Below are positions 1-8,924 of a stretch of DNA of 64,000 nt, piece after piece; position 1 is the first letter of the stretch, and the number at the start of each line of letters is the position of its first letter. Origin of the DNA: Desulfuromusa sp. (lineage in GTDB: Bacteria > Desulfobacterota > Desulfuromonadia > Desulfuromonadales > Geopsychrobacteraceae); NCBI GenBank assembly GCA_016744675.1, contig JADGDX010000005.1, positions 46,222 through 110,221 on the forward strand, read 5' to 3'. The translations under genes and the position numbers were made by a program. The notes beneath the pieces were generated by a model. That model ran no database searches. It worked only from the letters and a program-made list of their open reading frames with translations, and was not told the origin of the DNA.

Positions 1-467
1 AGGATGCCGAAATTATCATCGGTGGAAGCTACGATGACAGCAAGGGGTTCTTTATCGAACCGACTGTCATCACAACAACCGATCCACAATTTAAAACAAT
101 GGTAGAAGAAATTTTCGGCCCTGTCATGACCATGTATTGCTATGAAGATGCAGACTACGAAGCAACTTTAGATTTATGTGATCAGACCTCCCCATACAGC
201 CTAACGGGTGCAATTTTTGCCCAGGATCGCCCTGCAGTTAGTCTCGCCATGGCGAAATTGGTCAATGCCTCAGGCAATTTCTACGTCAACGACAAACCGA
301 CTGGAGCTGTTGTTGGTCAACAACCTTTTGGTGGTGGTCGTGCCTCAGGAACAAATGATAAGGCCGGCAGCAAGCAGAACCTGATGCGTTGGGCCTCTGT
401 TCGAGCAATCAAAGAAAATTTCGTTCCACCAACATCGTTTGAATATCCATTCCTGGACGCTGAATAG
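1..467 (+). CDS. pruA: 1-pyrroline-5-carboxylate dehydrogenase, C-terminal part
   Basis: This is the 3' end of an aldehyde dehydrogenase; the open frame runs in from the window edge, so the start, the NAD site and the catalytic cysteine are outside. The visible 155 residues carry the ALDH signature EEIFGPV and the stretch GQQPFGGGRASGTNDKAG, which is typical of glutamate-semialdehyde (P5C) dehydrogenases of the ALDH4 type rather than of general ALDHs. The enzyme oxidises P5C/glutamate semialdehyde to glutamate with NAD+. A proline dehydrogenase follows 78 bases downstream, past a hairpin terminator. The pair therefore makes the two steps of proline catabolism as separate proteins instead of a fused PutA. 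Function is inferred from strong family resemblance. Confidence 0.9.
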   Translation, partial: DAEIIIGGSYDDSKGFFIEPTVITTTDPQFKTMVEEIFGPVMTMYCYEDADYEATLDLCDQTSPYSLTGAIFAQDRPAVSLAMAKLVNASGNFYVNDKPTGAVVGQQPFGGGRASGTNDKAGSKQNLMRWASVRAIKENFVPPTSFEYPFLDAE

Positions 468-477
468 ACAAGCAGAC

Positions 478-507
478 CCCCTCTCGGACAGTTCGGCCCG
501 AGAGGGG
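478..507 (+). terminator. Hairpin terminator after pruA
   Basis: A perfect 10-bp stem (478-487 with 498-507, arms CCCCTCTCGG and CCGAGAGGGG) closes a 10-base loop just after the pruA stop codon. The T-tract behind it is poor (CTTTCC), so it may only partly terminate, or may serve as a 3' stabiliser, ahead of the proline dehydrogenase gene. Confidence 0.7.
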
Positions 508-545
508 CTTTCCTAAAACACTCAGAAGAACAACAGGAATAGACT

Positions 546-1454
546 ATGTCTCTATTTAATTTTGCCGTTTCAAAAACAATCATGCACGTCCCAAAGCCTA
601 TCGTTAGTCACTTTGCCAAAGGGTACATTGCCGGATCAACTTTGTCCGACGCCGTTCAGGTGACCCGCGATTTGAACCAGCAAAAGATGATGACAACAAT
701 CGATATCCTGGGTGAATTCATCACCCGGTTTGAGCAAGCAGTCAGTTTCAAAAACAACGCTGTTGACATTCTCCACACCATTGATCGTGAAAAACTCGAC
801 GCCAACCTTTCGATTAAGCCAACCCAAATGGGCCTCTTACTCGATAAAGATGGGTGTTTCGATCTTATTCATGAAATCGCAGATGAAGCGAAAAAAATCA
901 ATAATTTCGTCCGAATTGACATGGAAGACATTGACACAACAGATGAGACTCTCGATTTTTTCCGACGCTTGCGTGCAGAATATCCCGGTCATGTCGGGAC
1001 AGTGCTTCAATCTTACCTGCGCCGCACCCCTGCTGACATCAGCGCTCTCCATGATGGATATCAGAACTACAGATTATGCAAAGGGATCTACGTTGAACCA
1101 CGCCTTCATGCTTGGAAAAATCCTGACGCAATCAACCGAAATTTCACAGAAAGCCTCCGGCAACTCTTTGAGCAGGGAGCCTATGTCGGCATTGCTACCC
1201 ATGACGAGCTCCTAATCTATGAGGCAATGAACCTTATTCACACTATGGGGCTCACCCCGGATCAGTACGAATTCCAGATGCTCCTTGGTGTTGATGAAGA
1301 AATGCGTCAGATTATTTTGAATAACGGCCATCGCCTCCGTATCTACGTTCCCTTCGGTGAGGATTGGCTTCCCTATTCAAAGCGACGCCTCAAGGAAAAT
1401 CCATCCATTGCCCAGCACGCCCTGAAACAAATGCTAGGACTAAACAAGCACTAA
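546..1454 (+). CDS. Proline dehydrogenase (monofunctional, FAD)
   Basis: A 302-residue PRODH-fold protein that oxidises L-proline to P5C and passes electrons through FAD to the quinone pool. The C-terminus carries the diagnostic proline-binding motif Y-x2-RR-x2-E (Y277, R280, R281, E284) after YVPFGEDW (267-274). The length fits the small monofunctional class (PutB/FadM-like) and there is no fused ALDH domain. The P5C dehydrogenase gene lies directly upstream and an amino-acid ABC importer directly downstream, so uptake, first oxidation and second oxidation are clustered. The ATG at 546 follows a weak AGGAA ribosome site. Family assignment is secure; proline as substrate is inferred from the RR motif and the neighbour. 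Confidence 0.9.
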   Translation: MSLFNFAVSKTIMHVPKPIVSHFAKGYIAGSTLSDAVQVTRDLNQQKMMTTIDILGEFITRFEQAVSFKNNAVDILHTIDREKLDANLSIKPTQMGLLLDKDGCFDLIHEIADEAKKINNFVRIDMEDIDTTDETLDFFRRLRAEYPGHVGTVLQSYLRRTPADISALHDGYQNYRLCKGIYVEPRLHAWKNPDAINRNFTESLRQLFEQGAYVGIATHDELLIYEAMNLIHTMGLTPDQYEFQMLLGVDEEMRQIILNNGHRLRIYVPFGEDWLPYSKRRLKENPSIAQHALKQMLGLNKH

Positions 1455-1505
1455 ATACTTTTTTCTGTTATTTTAATGAAGGAAGGGATTCGTCGGACAT
1501 TTTCG

Positions 1506-1534
1506 TTGACCGTTGAAAAACTGAAATGTACCCT
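1506..1534 (+). promoter_or_regulatory. Weak candidate promoter for livK
   Basis: TTGACC (1506-1511) and TACCCT (1529-1534) are separated by 17 bases, upstream of the strong GAGGAGG ribosome site of livK. The -10 match is poor. An inverted pair GGAAGGG/CCCTTCC (about 1481-1537) overlaps it and could be an operator. Confidence 0.3.
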
Positions 1535-1581
1535 TCCATTAATACTTTTGTTTTCTACTAATTAACTGAGGAGGAAAAAAG

Positions 1582-2712
1582 ATGAAAAAGACATTTCGTA
1601 ACATCGTGCTAACTCTCTGCACCATCTCTCTGATGGCAGGCCTAGCATGGGCTGGAACTTTAAAGGTCGGAGTCCAAGCCCCAATCACTGGCAGTTATGC
1701 TAACGAGGGCCAAGGGATTGAAAACGGCGTTCGCCTATTAGCGTCCCAGATCAATGCAAAAGGTGGTGTACTGGGTCAGCAAATTGAAGTTATCGCTTGT
1801 GATGACCAAGGAACCGCTATGGCTGCTGCCATTTGCGCAAAAGATCTCGTCAATAAAGGGGTCAAGATGGTCATTGGATCCTACACTTCAACTTGTGCTG
1901 AAGCCGCTCAGAAAACTTATTTCAAAGCTGGCGTTCTGCAAACATCTGATGGCACTGCAGACAGCTTGACTGAAAAAGGCTACTGGACATTTTTGCGCAA
2001 CTCTTTCCCAAACAGCGCAGAAGCTGAATTTGTTGCCAACTATCTGGTCAACGTAAAGAAGTATAAGCGCATCGTCGTTATTTCTGATTTTTCAACCTAC
2101 GCTGATGGTCTTGCAAATGCGACCGAGGCTGCCATTAAAAAATTGGGCGGTAACGTCGTATCTCGCGACAAAATCAAAGCGGACTCACAGAACTTCACCC
2201 CCGTCTTGACCAACATCAAATCCAAAAAGCCTGATGCAATTTTCTCCGCTGGCTACTACTCCGACGGTGGTCTCCTCCGTGCTCAGCAGGTTGCTCTAGG
2301 AATCAAAGCAGACTTTTACGGTGGCGATGCCAACGACAACCCAGACTTCGCCAAGCTTGCCGGTTCTGCAGCAACAGGCGCATTTATCATCAACGTTCCT
2401 GAGCCTGCTGCTCTACCAACCCCAATTGCAAAATCTTTCATTGCTGACTACCAGCAAAAGTATGGCGAAATGCCTCCTTCAATCTGGGGCTTGATGAATA
2501 TTGATGGCATGCGCGCCATCATTCATGCCATGGAACAAAACGGCAACTTCGACACCAAAAAAGCTGCGGACTATCTTCATAACTTGAGCACACCACTGGA
2601 AGGCATCACTGGATCAATCGCCTTCGCTAAAGATGGAAACCGTATTGGTGGAGCTTACGTTGTCAAGAAGATCCAAAAAGACGGCTCTTACTACAACGAG
2701 TATGTTCAATAA
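1582..2712 (+). CDS. livK: Branched-chain-type amino acid ABC transporter, periplasmic binding protein
   Basis: A 376-residue type I periplasmic binding protein (Leu/Ile/Val-binding family). Residues 1-24 form a signal peptide (two lysines, hydrophobic core, AWA cleavage site), and the mature protein opens with LKVGVQAPITGSYA, the usual first strand of this family. The gene has a strong ribosome site (GAGGAGG, 7 bases before ATG) and ends in a good terminator, so it is probably made in excess over the permease genes livHMGF that follow. The ligand cannot be read from sequence; the position beside proline catabolic genes makes proline or hydroxyproline as plausible as leucine. Confidence is high for the family and low for the ligand. 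Confidence 0.9.
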   Translation: MKKTFRNIVLTLCTISLMAGLAWAGTLKVGVQAPITGSYANEGQGIENGVRLLASQINAKGGVLGQQIEVIACDDQGTAMAAAICAKDLVNKGVKMVIGSYTSTCAEAAQKTYFKAGVLQTSDGTADSLTEKGYWTFLRNSFPNSAEAEFVANYLVNVKKYKRIVVISDFSTYADGLANATEAAIKKLGGNVVSRDKIKADSQNFTPVLTNIKSKKPDAIFSAGYYSDGGLLRAQQVALGIKADFYGGDANDNPDFAKLAGSAATGAFIINVPEPAALPTPIAKSFIADYQQKYGEMPPSIWGLMNIDGMRAIIHAMEQNGNFDTKKAADYLHNLSTPLEGITGSIAFAKDGNRIGGAYVVKKIQKDGSYYNEYVQ

Positions 2713-2731
2713 TCACACCTAAGTGATTCTA

Positions 2732-2760
2732 AAGGGCGGAGGAGATCATTCTCCGCCCTT
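2732..2760 (+). terminator. Intrinsic terminator/attenuator between livK and livH
   Basis: A perfect 10-bp GC-rich stem AAGGGCGGAG/CTCCGCCCTT (2732-2741 with 2751-2760) is followed by a run of T. It lies inside the transport operon, after the binding-protein gene, and probably lowers expression of the membrane and ATPase genes relative to livK. Confidence 0.85.
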
Positions 2761-2880
2761 TTTACTTCAACACGACAAACAGCAGCTAAACACTGCCCTT
2801 CAGACGCGAGAAGAGGACAATTGAGTCCTCCTCTGGCTTCTGACAGGCGGCCCCTTTTCAGCAATACCGGAGAAAGTTTT

Positions 2881-3777
2881 ATGGACATTTTCCTACAACA
2901 GCTCGCTAACGGTCTGACCATCGGCAGCATGTTCGCCCTGGTCGCCCTCGGCTACACAATGGTCTACGGCGTCATGAAATTGATCAACTTCGCTCATGGT
3001 GACATGGTCGCAGCATCAGCCTTCGTCGGCCTGACGATCTATACCCAAGTTATGGGTCAGGCGACCTCACTGGCAGCGGTCATCATTATCTTTCTTCTGT
3101 CCGCTCTGGTTATGGCGTGCGTCGGGGTTATCCTTGAACGAGTCGCCTACCGACCATTGCGTGAGGCTCCGCGACTTTCGGCTGTGGTGTCTGCCCTGGG
3201 TGCCTCTCTGGTTATTCAGAACGGTATCATGCTGATCTGGGGACCACGTATGCGCATCTTCCCTGAGTTGGTACCACAAGTTTACTGGGACCTAGGTGGT
3301 GTCGTTATCAGCTTGATTCAGGTCATCATTTTGGCCCTCTCACTGATCCTAATGGTTGCACTCTACCTGTTCGTTGAAAAAACCCGCATGGGAGCCGCGA
3401 TTCGAGCATCCTCGATTGATCAAGATGCTGCTCGACTGATGGGGATCAATGTCAATAGTGTCATTGCCCTGATCTTTATTATTGGATCATCCCTCGGTGC
3501 GGTTGGCGGGTTATTTATTGGTCTCTATTATCGAGGGATCACCTTTAATATGGGTTGGCAATACGGACTTTATGCCTTTATCGCAGCGATTCTTGGTGGC
3601 ATCGGTAACATTCCTGGAGCGATGCTTGGAGGGATGTTGCTCGGCCTGTTTAATGCTTTTATTGCCGGATATGTTTCAAGTACCTGGGCTGATGCTTTCA
3701 CCTTTATTCTGTTAATTTTAATTCTCATCGTCCGCCCCACCGGAATTCTCGGCGAGCGGGTTGCGGAGAAAGTCTGA
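2881..3777 (+). CDS. livH: Branched-chain-type amino acid ABC transporter, permease LivH
   Basis: A 298-residue inner-membrane permease of the LivH family with about eight hydrophobic segments. It contains the family stretches MFALVALGYTMVYGVM near the N-terminus and AAILGGIGNIPGAMLGG near residue 235, the cytoplasmic loop that contacts the ATPases. The ATG at 2881 is chosen over an upstream in-frame start because GGAGAAAG sits 8 bases before it and the protein then starts like its homologues (MDIFLQQLANG). The stop overlaps the livM start by one base (TGATG), which indicates translational coupling. It forms the membrane channel with LivM. Confidence 0.92.
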   Translation: MDIFLQQLANGLTIGSMFALVALGYTMVYGVMKLINFAHGDMVAASAFVGLTIYTQVMGQATSLAAVIIIFLLSALVMACVGVILERVAYRPLREAPRLSAVVSALGASLVIQNGIMLIWGPRMRIFPELVPQVYWDLGGVVISLIQVIILALSLILMVALYLFVEKTRMGAAIRASSIDQDAARLMGINVNSVIALIFIIGSSLGAVGGLFIGLYYRGITFNMGWQYGLYAFIAAILGGIGNIPGAMLGGMLLGLFNAFIAGYVSSTWADAFTFILLILILIVRPTGILGERVAEKV

Positions 3778-4733
3778 TGAAAAAATACGAACGCTTCGGC
3801 CTTCCGATCTTTATTATCATGATGGCCATTTTGCCGCATATGCTCAATGACCGGTGGCAGGCAGTCGCCATTACCTTTCTGATCTTTGCTGTCGTTGCCC
3901 TATCACAGGACATCATCCTGGGGAAATGCGGCATGTTCAACATGGGACAGGCTTTGTTCTTTGGTATGGGGGCCTACACGACAGCGATCCTCAATAACGA
4001 GTACGGATGGTCGGTCGTCGCAACAATCCCTCTGGCCATTATAATCCCTGCCCTTTTTGGAATCATCCTTGCCGGCCCGATTGTTCACCTGCGCGGCGAT
4101 TACCTTCTGGTGGTCACCATCGGATTCAACATCGTCTTCGTTCAGGTTTTGCAAAACAACTTGGGGGGAATCACGGGAGGCCCCAACGGTATCTTTGGAC
4201 TCGACTCACTCAGCCTCATGGGCTACGACTTGATGAGCCAAATATCAGTTTATTATTTTGCCTTCCTCGTCCTCCTACTAACCCTCTGGGTGATGCACAA
4301 TCTGGCGAACAGCAAACCTGGCCGGGCCCTCCATTACTTGCGAGAAGACCAGTTGGCTGCGGAGAGCATCGGCATTAATACCCGCATTTACAAAATTTTT
4401 GCTTTTGCCCTTGGCGCTGGGATCGCCGGGCTGGCTGGAACCGTCTTTGCCGTACAGTACTCAGCTGTCAGCCCCGAAGCATTTGAATTTATCCAGTCGG
4501 TGTTGTTTTTCAGTATCGTTCTGGTGGGCGGATCTTCAATCCCAGGGATTCTTCTCGGGGTCTTTGTAATGTTCGTTGTTCCAGAGATTTTCCGCGAATT
4601 CGCGACTTGGCGTTATTTCATCTTTGGTTTCGCAATGATCTTAGCGATGATCCTTCGTCCACGTGGTATTTGGCCAGCAACTTTCGGTAAAATCCCCAAG
4701 TTTTTAATCAAGGATTCAAATCATGGCGCGTAA
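3777..4733 (+). CDS. livM: Branched-chain-type amino acid ABC transporter, permease LivM
   Basis: A 318-residue polytopic permease of the LivM family, partner of LivH in the heterodimeric channel. The family hallmark GGPNGIFGLDSL is present near residue 138, and the ATPase-contact loop EDQLAAESIGIN lies near residue 193. Its start overlaps the livH stop and its end overlaps the livG start by 11 bases, so livHMGF is translated as one coupled unit. At 318 residues it has the short form without a large N-terminal extension. Confidence 0.92.
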   Translation: MKKYERFGLPIFIIMMAILPHMLNDRWQAVAITFLIFAVVALSQDIILGKCGMFNMGQALFFGMGAYTTAILNNEYGWSVVATIPLAIIIPALFGIILAGPIVHLRGDYLLVVTIGFNIVFVQVLQNNLGGITGGPNGIFGLDSLSLMGYDLMSQISVYYFAFLVLLLTLWVMHNLANSKPGRALHYLREDQLAAESIGINTRIYKIFAFALGAGIAGLAGTVFAVQYSAVSPEAFEFIQSVLFFSIVLVGGSSIPGILLGVFVMFVVPEIFREFATWRYFIFGFAMILAMILRPRGIWPATFGKIPKFLIKDSNHGA

Positions 4734-5499
4734 TGAGTTGATATTAACCGATGTGACCAAGCGCTTCGGGGGACTAACCGCCGTAGACGCTTTAAGTTTC
4801 AAGGTTGAAGAGGGGCAGATCTATGGAATTATCGGCCCTAATGGAGCAGGAAAAACAACTGTTTTTAACTGCATTACCGGCATCTATAAATCAGAAGAAG
4901 GTTCTGTCAACTGGCGCGGTGAAGAAATCCGCGGGCTGACCCCTTACCAGATTGTTGATCGCGGTATCGTTCGTACTTTTCAAACAATCCGCTTATTCGG
5001 TCAGATGTCAGTCGCTGAGAACATTATGAGTGGCCGCCACATCAAGAGTATGCAGAGTTGGTGGCACGGCATCATCCCCACTCCGGGGAAAAAACGTGAT
5101 GAACTGGAGAACTGGCGTAAAGTTGAAGAGCAGCTTGAGTTTTTTAAACTCAGTGAATTTGCAGCGACTCCCGTTGGATCCCTCCCCTATGGCATTCAGC
5201 GTCGGGTTGAAATGGCGCGAGCAATGGCTGTTGATCCGAGCCTGCTGATTCTTGATGAACCTGCAGCTGGGCTCAACGACAAAGAGACCCTTGAGTTACT
5301 TGAAACTATTTTTAAAATTCGCGATAAAGATGTCACGGTTCTACTGATCGAACACGATATGGACATGGTCATGGAAGTCACTGACTATTTGACGGTTATC
5401 AACTTCGGTAAAAAAATTGCTGAGGGAACTCCGTCAGACGTTCAGAAAAACCCAGCTGTTATCGAAGCCTACCTGGGAAGTGAGGATGACGATGAGTAA
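4723..5499 (+). CDS. livG: Branched-chain-type amino acid ABC transporter, ATPase LivG
   Basis: A 258-residue ABC ATPase: Walker A GPNGAGKTT near residue 37, a signature region PYGIQRRVEMARAMA near residue 155 (degenerate, as usual in LivG), and Walker B LLILDEPAAGLN near residue 173 followed by LLIEHDMDMVM. The conserved GIVRTFQTIRLF segment is typical of LivG. It powers LivHM together with LivF. The start overlaps livM and the stop overlaps the beginning of livF. Confidence 0.93.
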   Translation: MARNELILTDVTKRFGGLTAVDALSFKVEEGQIYGIIGPNGAGKTTVFNCITGIYKSEEGSVNWRGEEIRGLTPYQIVDRGIVRTFQTIRLFGQMSVAENIMSGRHIKSMQSWWHGIIPTPGKKRDELENWRKVEEQLEFFKLSEFAATPVGSLPYGIQRRVEMARAMAVDPSLLILDEPAAGLNDKETLELLETIFKIRDKDVTVLLIEHDMDMVMEVTDYLTVINFGKKIAEGTPSDVQKNPAVIEAYLGSEDDDE

Positions 5500-6211
5500 C
5501 GATGTCCTGTTTGAAATAAAAGATCTTGAGGTTTCCTACGGGAGTATTGCCGCAATTAAAGGAATCTCCCTTCAAGTCCATAAAGGTGAAATTGTTACTA
5601 TTCTTGGTGCCAATGGTGCGGGCAAAACAACGACGATGCGCACCATCAGTCAGCTATTAAAGGCAAAATCAGGTTCAATCACCTTTAAGGGTCAGGAACT
5701 GACTCAGCTTCCAGCCCATAAAATTGTTAAACTCGGCATCAGCCACTCACCGGAAGGTCGTCGCGTTTTTGGCATCTTAACAGTCGAAGAAAACCTGATG
5801 CTTGGTGCCTTCAGCCGCAGCAAAATGAACAAAGAAACTCTAAAGTGGGTCTATGAACTTTTCCCACGCTTGCAAGAGCGCCGCAAACAATTAGCCGGAA
5901 CCCTCTCCGGCGGTGAGCAACAAATGCTTGCTATCGGTCGTTCATTGATGAGCGATCCCGAAATGCTATTACTCGATGAGCCTTCCCTCGGTATCGCCCC
6001 CATATTGGTCAAAGCTATTTTTGAACAAATCAAAGCAATAGCGAACAAAGGGGTGACAGTTCTTCTGGTAGAACAAAATGCCAAAGCCGCTCTAAAATTA
6101 GCCGATCGCGGCTATGTTCTTGATGTTGGCAAAATAGCATTATCAGGAACATCAGAAGAGTTACTGGCATCGGAGAAAGTCCAGGAAGCCTATCTAGGTA
6201 AAAAAGGGTAG
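5492..6211 (+). CDS. livF: Branched-chain-type amino acid ABC transporter, ATPase LivF
   Basis: A 239-residue ABC ATPase with Walker A GANGAGKTT, the LivF-type stretch HSPEGRRVFGILTVEENL, signature LSGGEQQML and Walker B LLLDEPSLGIAP. The ATG at 5492 (protein MSNDVLFEIKD) has GAGG 6 bases upstream; another ATG two codons earlier is possible. The gene overlaps the last codons of livG and is the last of the importer genes. Confidence 0.93.
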   Translation: MSNDVLFEIKDLEVSYGSIAAIKGISLQVHKGEIVTILGANGAGKTTTMRTISQLLKAKSGSITFKGQELTQLPAHKIVKLGISHSPEGRRVFGILTVEENLMLGAFSRSKMNKETLKWVYELFPRLQERRKQLAGTLSGGEQQMLAIGRSLMSDPEMLLLDEPSLGIAPILVKAIFEQIKAIANKGVTVLLVEQNAKAALKLADRGYVLDVGKIALSGTSEELLASEKVQEAYLGKKG

Positions 6212-6253
6212 AACACACCACAACAATTTCATCTTTCCACAAAGGGGATAAGT

Positions 6254-7063
6254 ATGAACTTAAAAGATATTCTTGTTCATATCGATGACCGTCCAACCTG
6301 TTCATCACGGCTACAAGTTGCAATCCAGCTGGCAAAGCAGCAGGAATCCTTGCTAACAGGGATCTATGTCATCCCTCATCCCCACTTTGTGAAACATCAG
6401 CAATCCTCCCTAGAGGGTGCTGAGGCGGCCCGGGAAAAATTCATCCAAGCAACAAAAAGTGCTGGTCTCGCTTCCGAATGGATCTGCATTGACAGCCAAA
6501 AAAGTGGCCTCGATATCCCCAATGCACTTAACCTTCACGCCCACTACCGCGATTTGGTTGTCGTCAGTCAAACAGATGAGGAATCACCAGATCATATTAT
6601 TCCAGGGAACCTTCCAGAAAAAGCCATTCTCGGTTCCGGACGTCCCGTCCTTATCGTCCCTTATGCCGGATCGTTTGATCACACCTTCAAGCGGATTCTT
6701 ATGGCCTGGCGAGGTGGCCCTGAATCATCCCGTGCTCTCCATGACGCCATGCCCATCCTACGTCAAGTCAATGAGGTCAGAGTTATTACCATCCAAGGGC
6801 GAGAAGGCGATGAAGCCTACCAATCTCACGATGCAGATATTTGCGAGCATATGTCTCGCTACCAACTCCCTCTAATCTGTGAAAAACGTGTCAGTGGCCC
6901 TCTAAGTGTTGGTGACATGCTCTTAAACCGCTGTGCCGATTCAGGGGCTGACTTACTGATCATGGGAGCGACATCTCAATCACGGCGTGGCTATCAGACT
7001 CTTGGAGAAACAGGACAGCACCTCCTCAAGTGCATGACGGTTCCAGTTATTATGTCCCATTAA
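6254..7063 (+). CDS. Tandem universal stress protein (UspA family)
   Basis: A 269-residue cytoplasmic protein built of two Usp domains (about 1-135 and 140-269). The first starts with the usual strand KDILVHIDDRPTCSSRL. The second starts with KRILMAWRGGPESSRAL and ends in DLLIMGATSQSRRGYQTLGE, which resembles the G-x2-G-x9-G(S/T) nucleotide-binding motif. Usp proteins bind ATP or act as stress switches, but the specific role cannot be deduced. It starts 42 bases after livF and ends 23 bases before the sigma-54 activator gene, so it may belong to the same transcript. Confidence 0.85.
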   Translation: MNLKDILVHIDDRPTCSSRLQVAIQLAKQQESLLTGIYVIPHPHFVKHQQSSLEGAEAAREKFIQATKSAGLASEWICIDSQKSGLDIPNALNLHAHYRDLVVVSQTDEESPDHIIPGNLPEKAILGSGRPVLIVPYAGSFDHTFKRILMAWRGGPESSRALHDAMPILRQVNEVRVITIQGREGDEAYQSHDADICEHMSRYQLPLICEKRVSGPLSVGDMLLNRCADSGADLLIMGATSQSRRGYQTLGETGQHLLKCMTVPVIMSH

Positions 7064-7086
7064 ACTTTCCATTATCGAGTCTCAAT

Positions 7087-8532
7087 ATGGACAGGACCAT
7101 TCAGGAACTAACGTGGGAACACAACACAATTATTGACTCGTCATCAGACGGCCTATTTGTGTGCGACGGTCAAGGTATAATCTTACGTGTTAATCCTGCT
7201 TCAGAGCGGATTAACCATGCGACAGCAAAAGAACTCGTAGGAAAAGATTACCTCGATGCCGCCCGAGAGGGTTTGGTTATCCTCCCTTCAGCTGCACTCG
7301 AAGCAATTAAAAAATCAGCACAGGTCAGTCTGCTTCAGGAAAATCGCTTCGGCCGGAAATTAATTTCAACAGCGACCCCAGTTTTTGACGATCATGATCA
7401 ATTGATCCGGGTCGTTGTCAGTGAACGTGATATCACTGAAATTGACCGTCTGCAGCACGAACTCGAAAAACAACAGGCCCTGGGCGATCAATTCAGGCAA
7501 CAAATCCTTGAGCTACAGCCGCTACAGCGGGACAGTCTTCAGATCATTGCCGAAAGCCCCCGTATGATCAAAACAATCCGACAATCGTTGAAATTAAGCA
7601 GGGTCGACTCAACAGTCCTTATTCTCGGTGAATCCGGAGTCGGTAAAGGGCTGATTGCTGATATCATCCACGAACATTCCCCACGCGCTGAAAAACCCAT
7701 CATCAAACTCAACTGCGGTGCGATTCCCGAGACTTTGATCGAAGCAGAACTCTTCGGCTATAACAAAGGAGCTTTCACTGGGGCAGCAAACAACAAGCCA
7801 GGGCTGCTAGAAATTGCTGATGGAGGGACAATCTTTCTCGATGAGATCGCCGAACTTCCTACGGCTTCACAGGTCAAACTTTTACGCTTTATGGAAGATG
7901 GCCTCATCACTCGCTTGGGCAGTACCGAGAGTCGTCGCATCGATGTCCGTATTCTCGCTGCAACCAACCGCGACTTAGAAGAAATGCAGGAAAACGGTCA
8001 ATTTCGTAGCGACCTTTACTACCGTCTCAGCGTTATTCCCCTGCAAATTCCCCCATTACGTGAACGCAAAGAATGCCTGCTGCCATTAATTCGTTTCTAC
8101 ATTGATCACTTTACCCCTCAGAAAGAGAAGTCTAAGCAGCTAACCAGCGCTGCGATAGATACCCTTATGGCATATCACTTTCCCGGGAATGTTCGCGAGC
8201 TGATGAATATCTGTGAACGCCTCGTTGTCATGTCCGACTCAGAGATGATCGCGATAAATGATCTGCCGCAGACCGTTATTTCTGGTCCCACTAGTAAAGT
8301 CCTGAATGGAACGGGAAGTTGGCCACAAGAGATGAGTATGGCGCAGATTCTAGAAACAGTTGAGCGTGATGTTCTCCTGACAGCTGCTAGACGCTACCAC
8401 AGACAACAAGACATTGCTGCGGGACTAAGCTTGAGTCAGCCAACTGTAGCCCGCAAACTTCAGAAGTACGGGCTAAGTTCACAGTTTGATAAAATGTCCG
8501 CGACTGACGACGAAAACAATGAAAGAAATTGA
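7087..8532 (+). CDS. PAS-domain sigma-54-dependent transcriptional activator
   Basis: A 481-residue enhancer-binding protein. Residues about 9-118 form a PAS sensor (SSSDGLFVCDGQGIILRVN), followed by a short coiled linker. The AAA+ domain carries Walker A GESGVGKG (181-188), the sigma-54 contact loop GAFTGA (228-233) and Walker B GGTIFLDEIAELP (246-258). The C-terminus has a Fis/TyrR-like helix-turn-helix (QQDIAAGLSLSQPTVARKL). It activates RNA polymerase with sigma-54. Sigma-54-type promoters precede hypD and gdhA in this window, which makes both natural candidate targets; the architecture also recalls the clostridial proline regulator PrdR. The start is taken at ATG 7087; an in-frame GTG at 7030 inside the preceding gene is less likely. 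Confidence 0.9.
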   Translation: MDRTIQELTWEHNTIIDSSSDGLFVCDGQGIILRVNPASERINHATAKELVGKDYLDAAREGLVILPSAALEAIKKSAQVSLLQENRFGRKLISTATPVFDDHDQLIRVVVSERDITEIDRLQHELEKQQALGDQFRQQILELQPLQRDSLQIIAESPRMIKTIRQSLKLSRVDSTVLILGESGVGKGLIADIIHEHSPRAEKPIIKLNCGAIPETLIEAELFGYNKGAFTGAANNKPGLLEIADGGTIFLDEIAELPTASQVKLLRFMEDGLITRLGSTESRRIDVRILAATNRDLEEMQENGQFRSDLYYRLSVIPLQIPPLRERKECLLPLIRFYIDHFTPQKEKSKQLTSAAIDTLMAYHFPGNVRELMNICERLVVMSDSEMIAINDLPQTVISGPTSKVLNGTGSWPQEMSMAQILETVERDVLLTAARRYHRQQDIAAGLSLSQPTVARKLQKYGLSSQFDKMSATDDENNERN

Positions 8533-8561
8533 GAAGCTTTTAAAGCCCCCAGAAGGTTGTC

Positions 8562-8924
8562 ATGAAATCCAAAAACAACTCGCCACTCTATCAATCTATT
8601 TATGATCTTGTCCGTCAGATCCCATCAGGCTCTGTGACAACGTATGGGGCAATCGCCAAACAAGTTCGTTGCTCTGCTCGTAGCGTGGGATTTGCCATGG
8701 CCGCCCTGCCCCCCGGCAACAATATTCCTTGGCAGCGTGTTATCAACAGTCAAGGAAGAATCAGCCAACGCAGTGATGGGGAAGGAAATATCCTTCAGCA
8801 TGATCTTCTCAGTATCGAGGGAATTCAATTTAATAAGACAGGGCGAATTGACTTGAAAAACTGCAGTTGGGACATTGCGAACTATGTGGAAGCTTCAGAA
8901 AAGAAACGGGATAAACATTCTTGA
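8562..8924 (+). CDS. Alkyltransferase-like protein (MGMT family without catalytic Cys)
   Basis: A 120-residue protein matching the DNA-binding domain of O6-alkylguanine methyltransferases. The methyl-acceptor motif PCHRV is replaced by PWQRV (W57), as in the alkyltransferase-like (ATL) proteins, which bind O6-alkylguanine and flag it for nucleotide excision repair rather than removing it. The helix-turn-helix and arginine finger region (CSARSVGFAMAALP, 37-50) is present. The last 30 bases overlap the convergent methyltransferase gene on the other strand. The family call is firm, and loss of the Cys rules out a suicidal transferase. Confidence 0.88.
   Translation: MKSKNNSPLYQSIYDLVRQIPSGSVTTYGAIAKQVRCSARSVGFAMAALPPGNNIPWQRVINSQGRISQRSDGEGNILQHDLLSIEGIQFNKTGRIDLKNCSWDIANYVEASEKKRDKHS

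Noticed and set aside
7030..7086. Longer N-terminus of the sigma-54 activator from GTG 7030
   Set aside because: It begins inside the Usp gene and adds residues without PAS similarity; ATG 7087 is more natural.
8562..8924. Active O6-methylguanine-DNA methyltransferase
   Set aside because: The acceptor Cys is replaced by Trp57.
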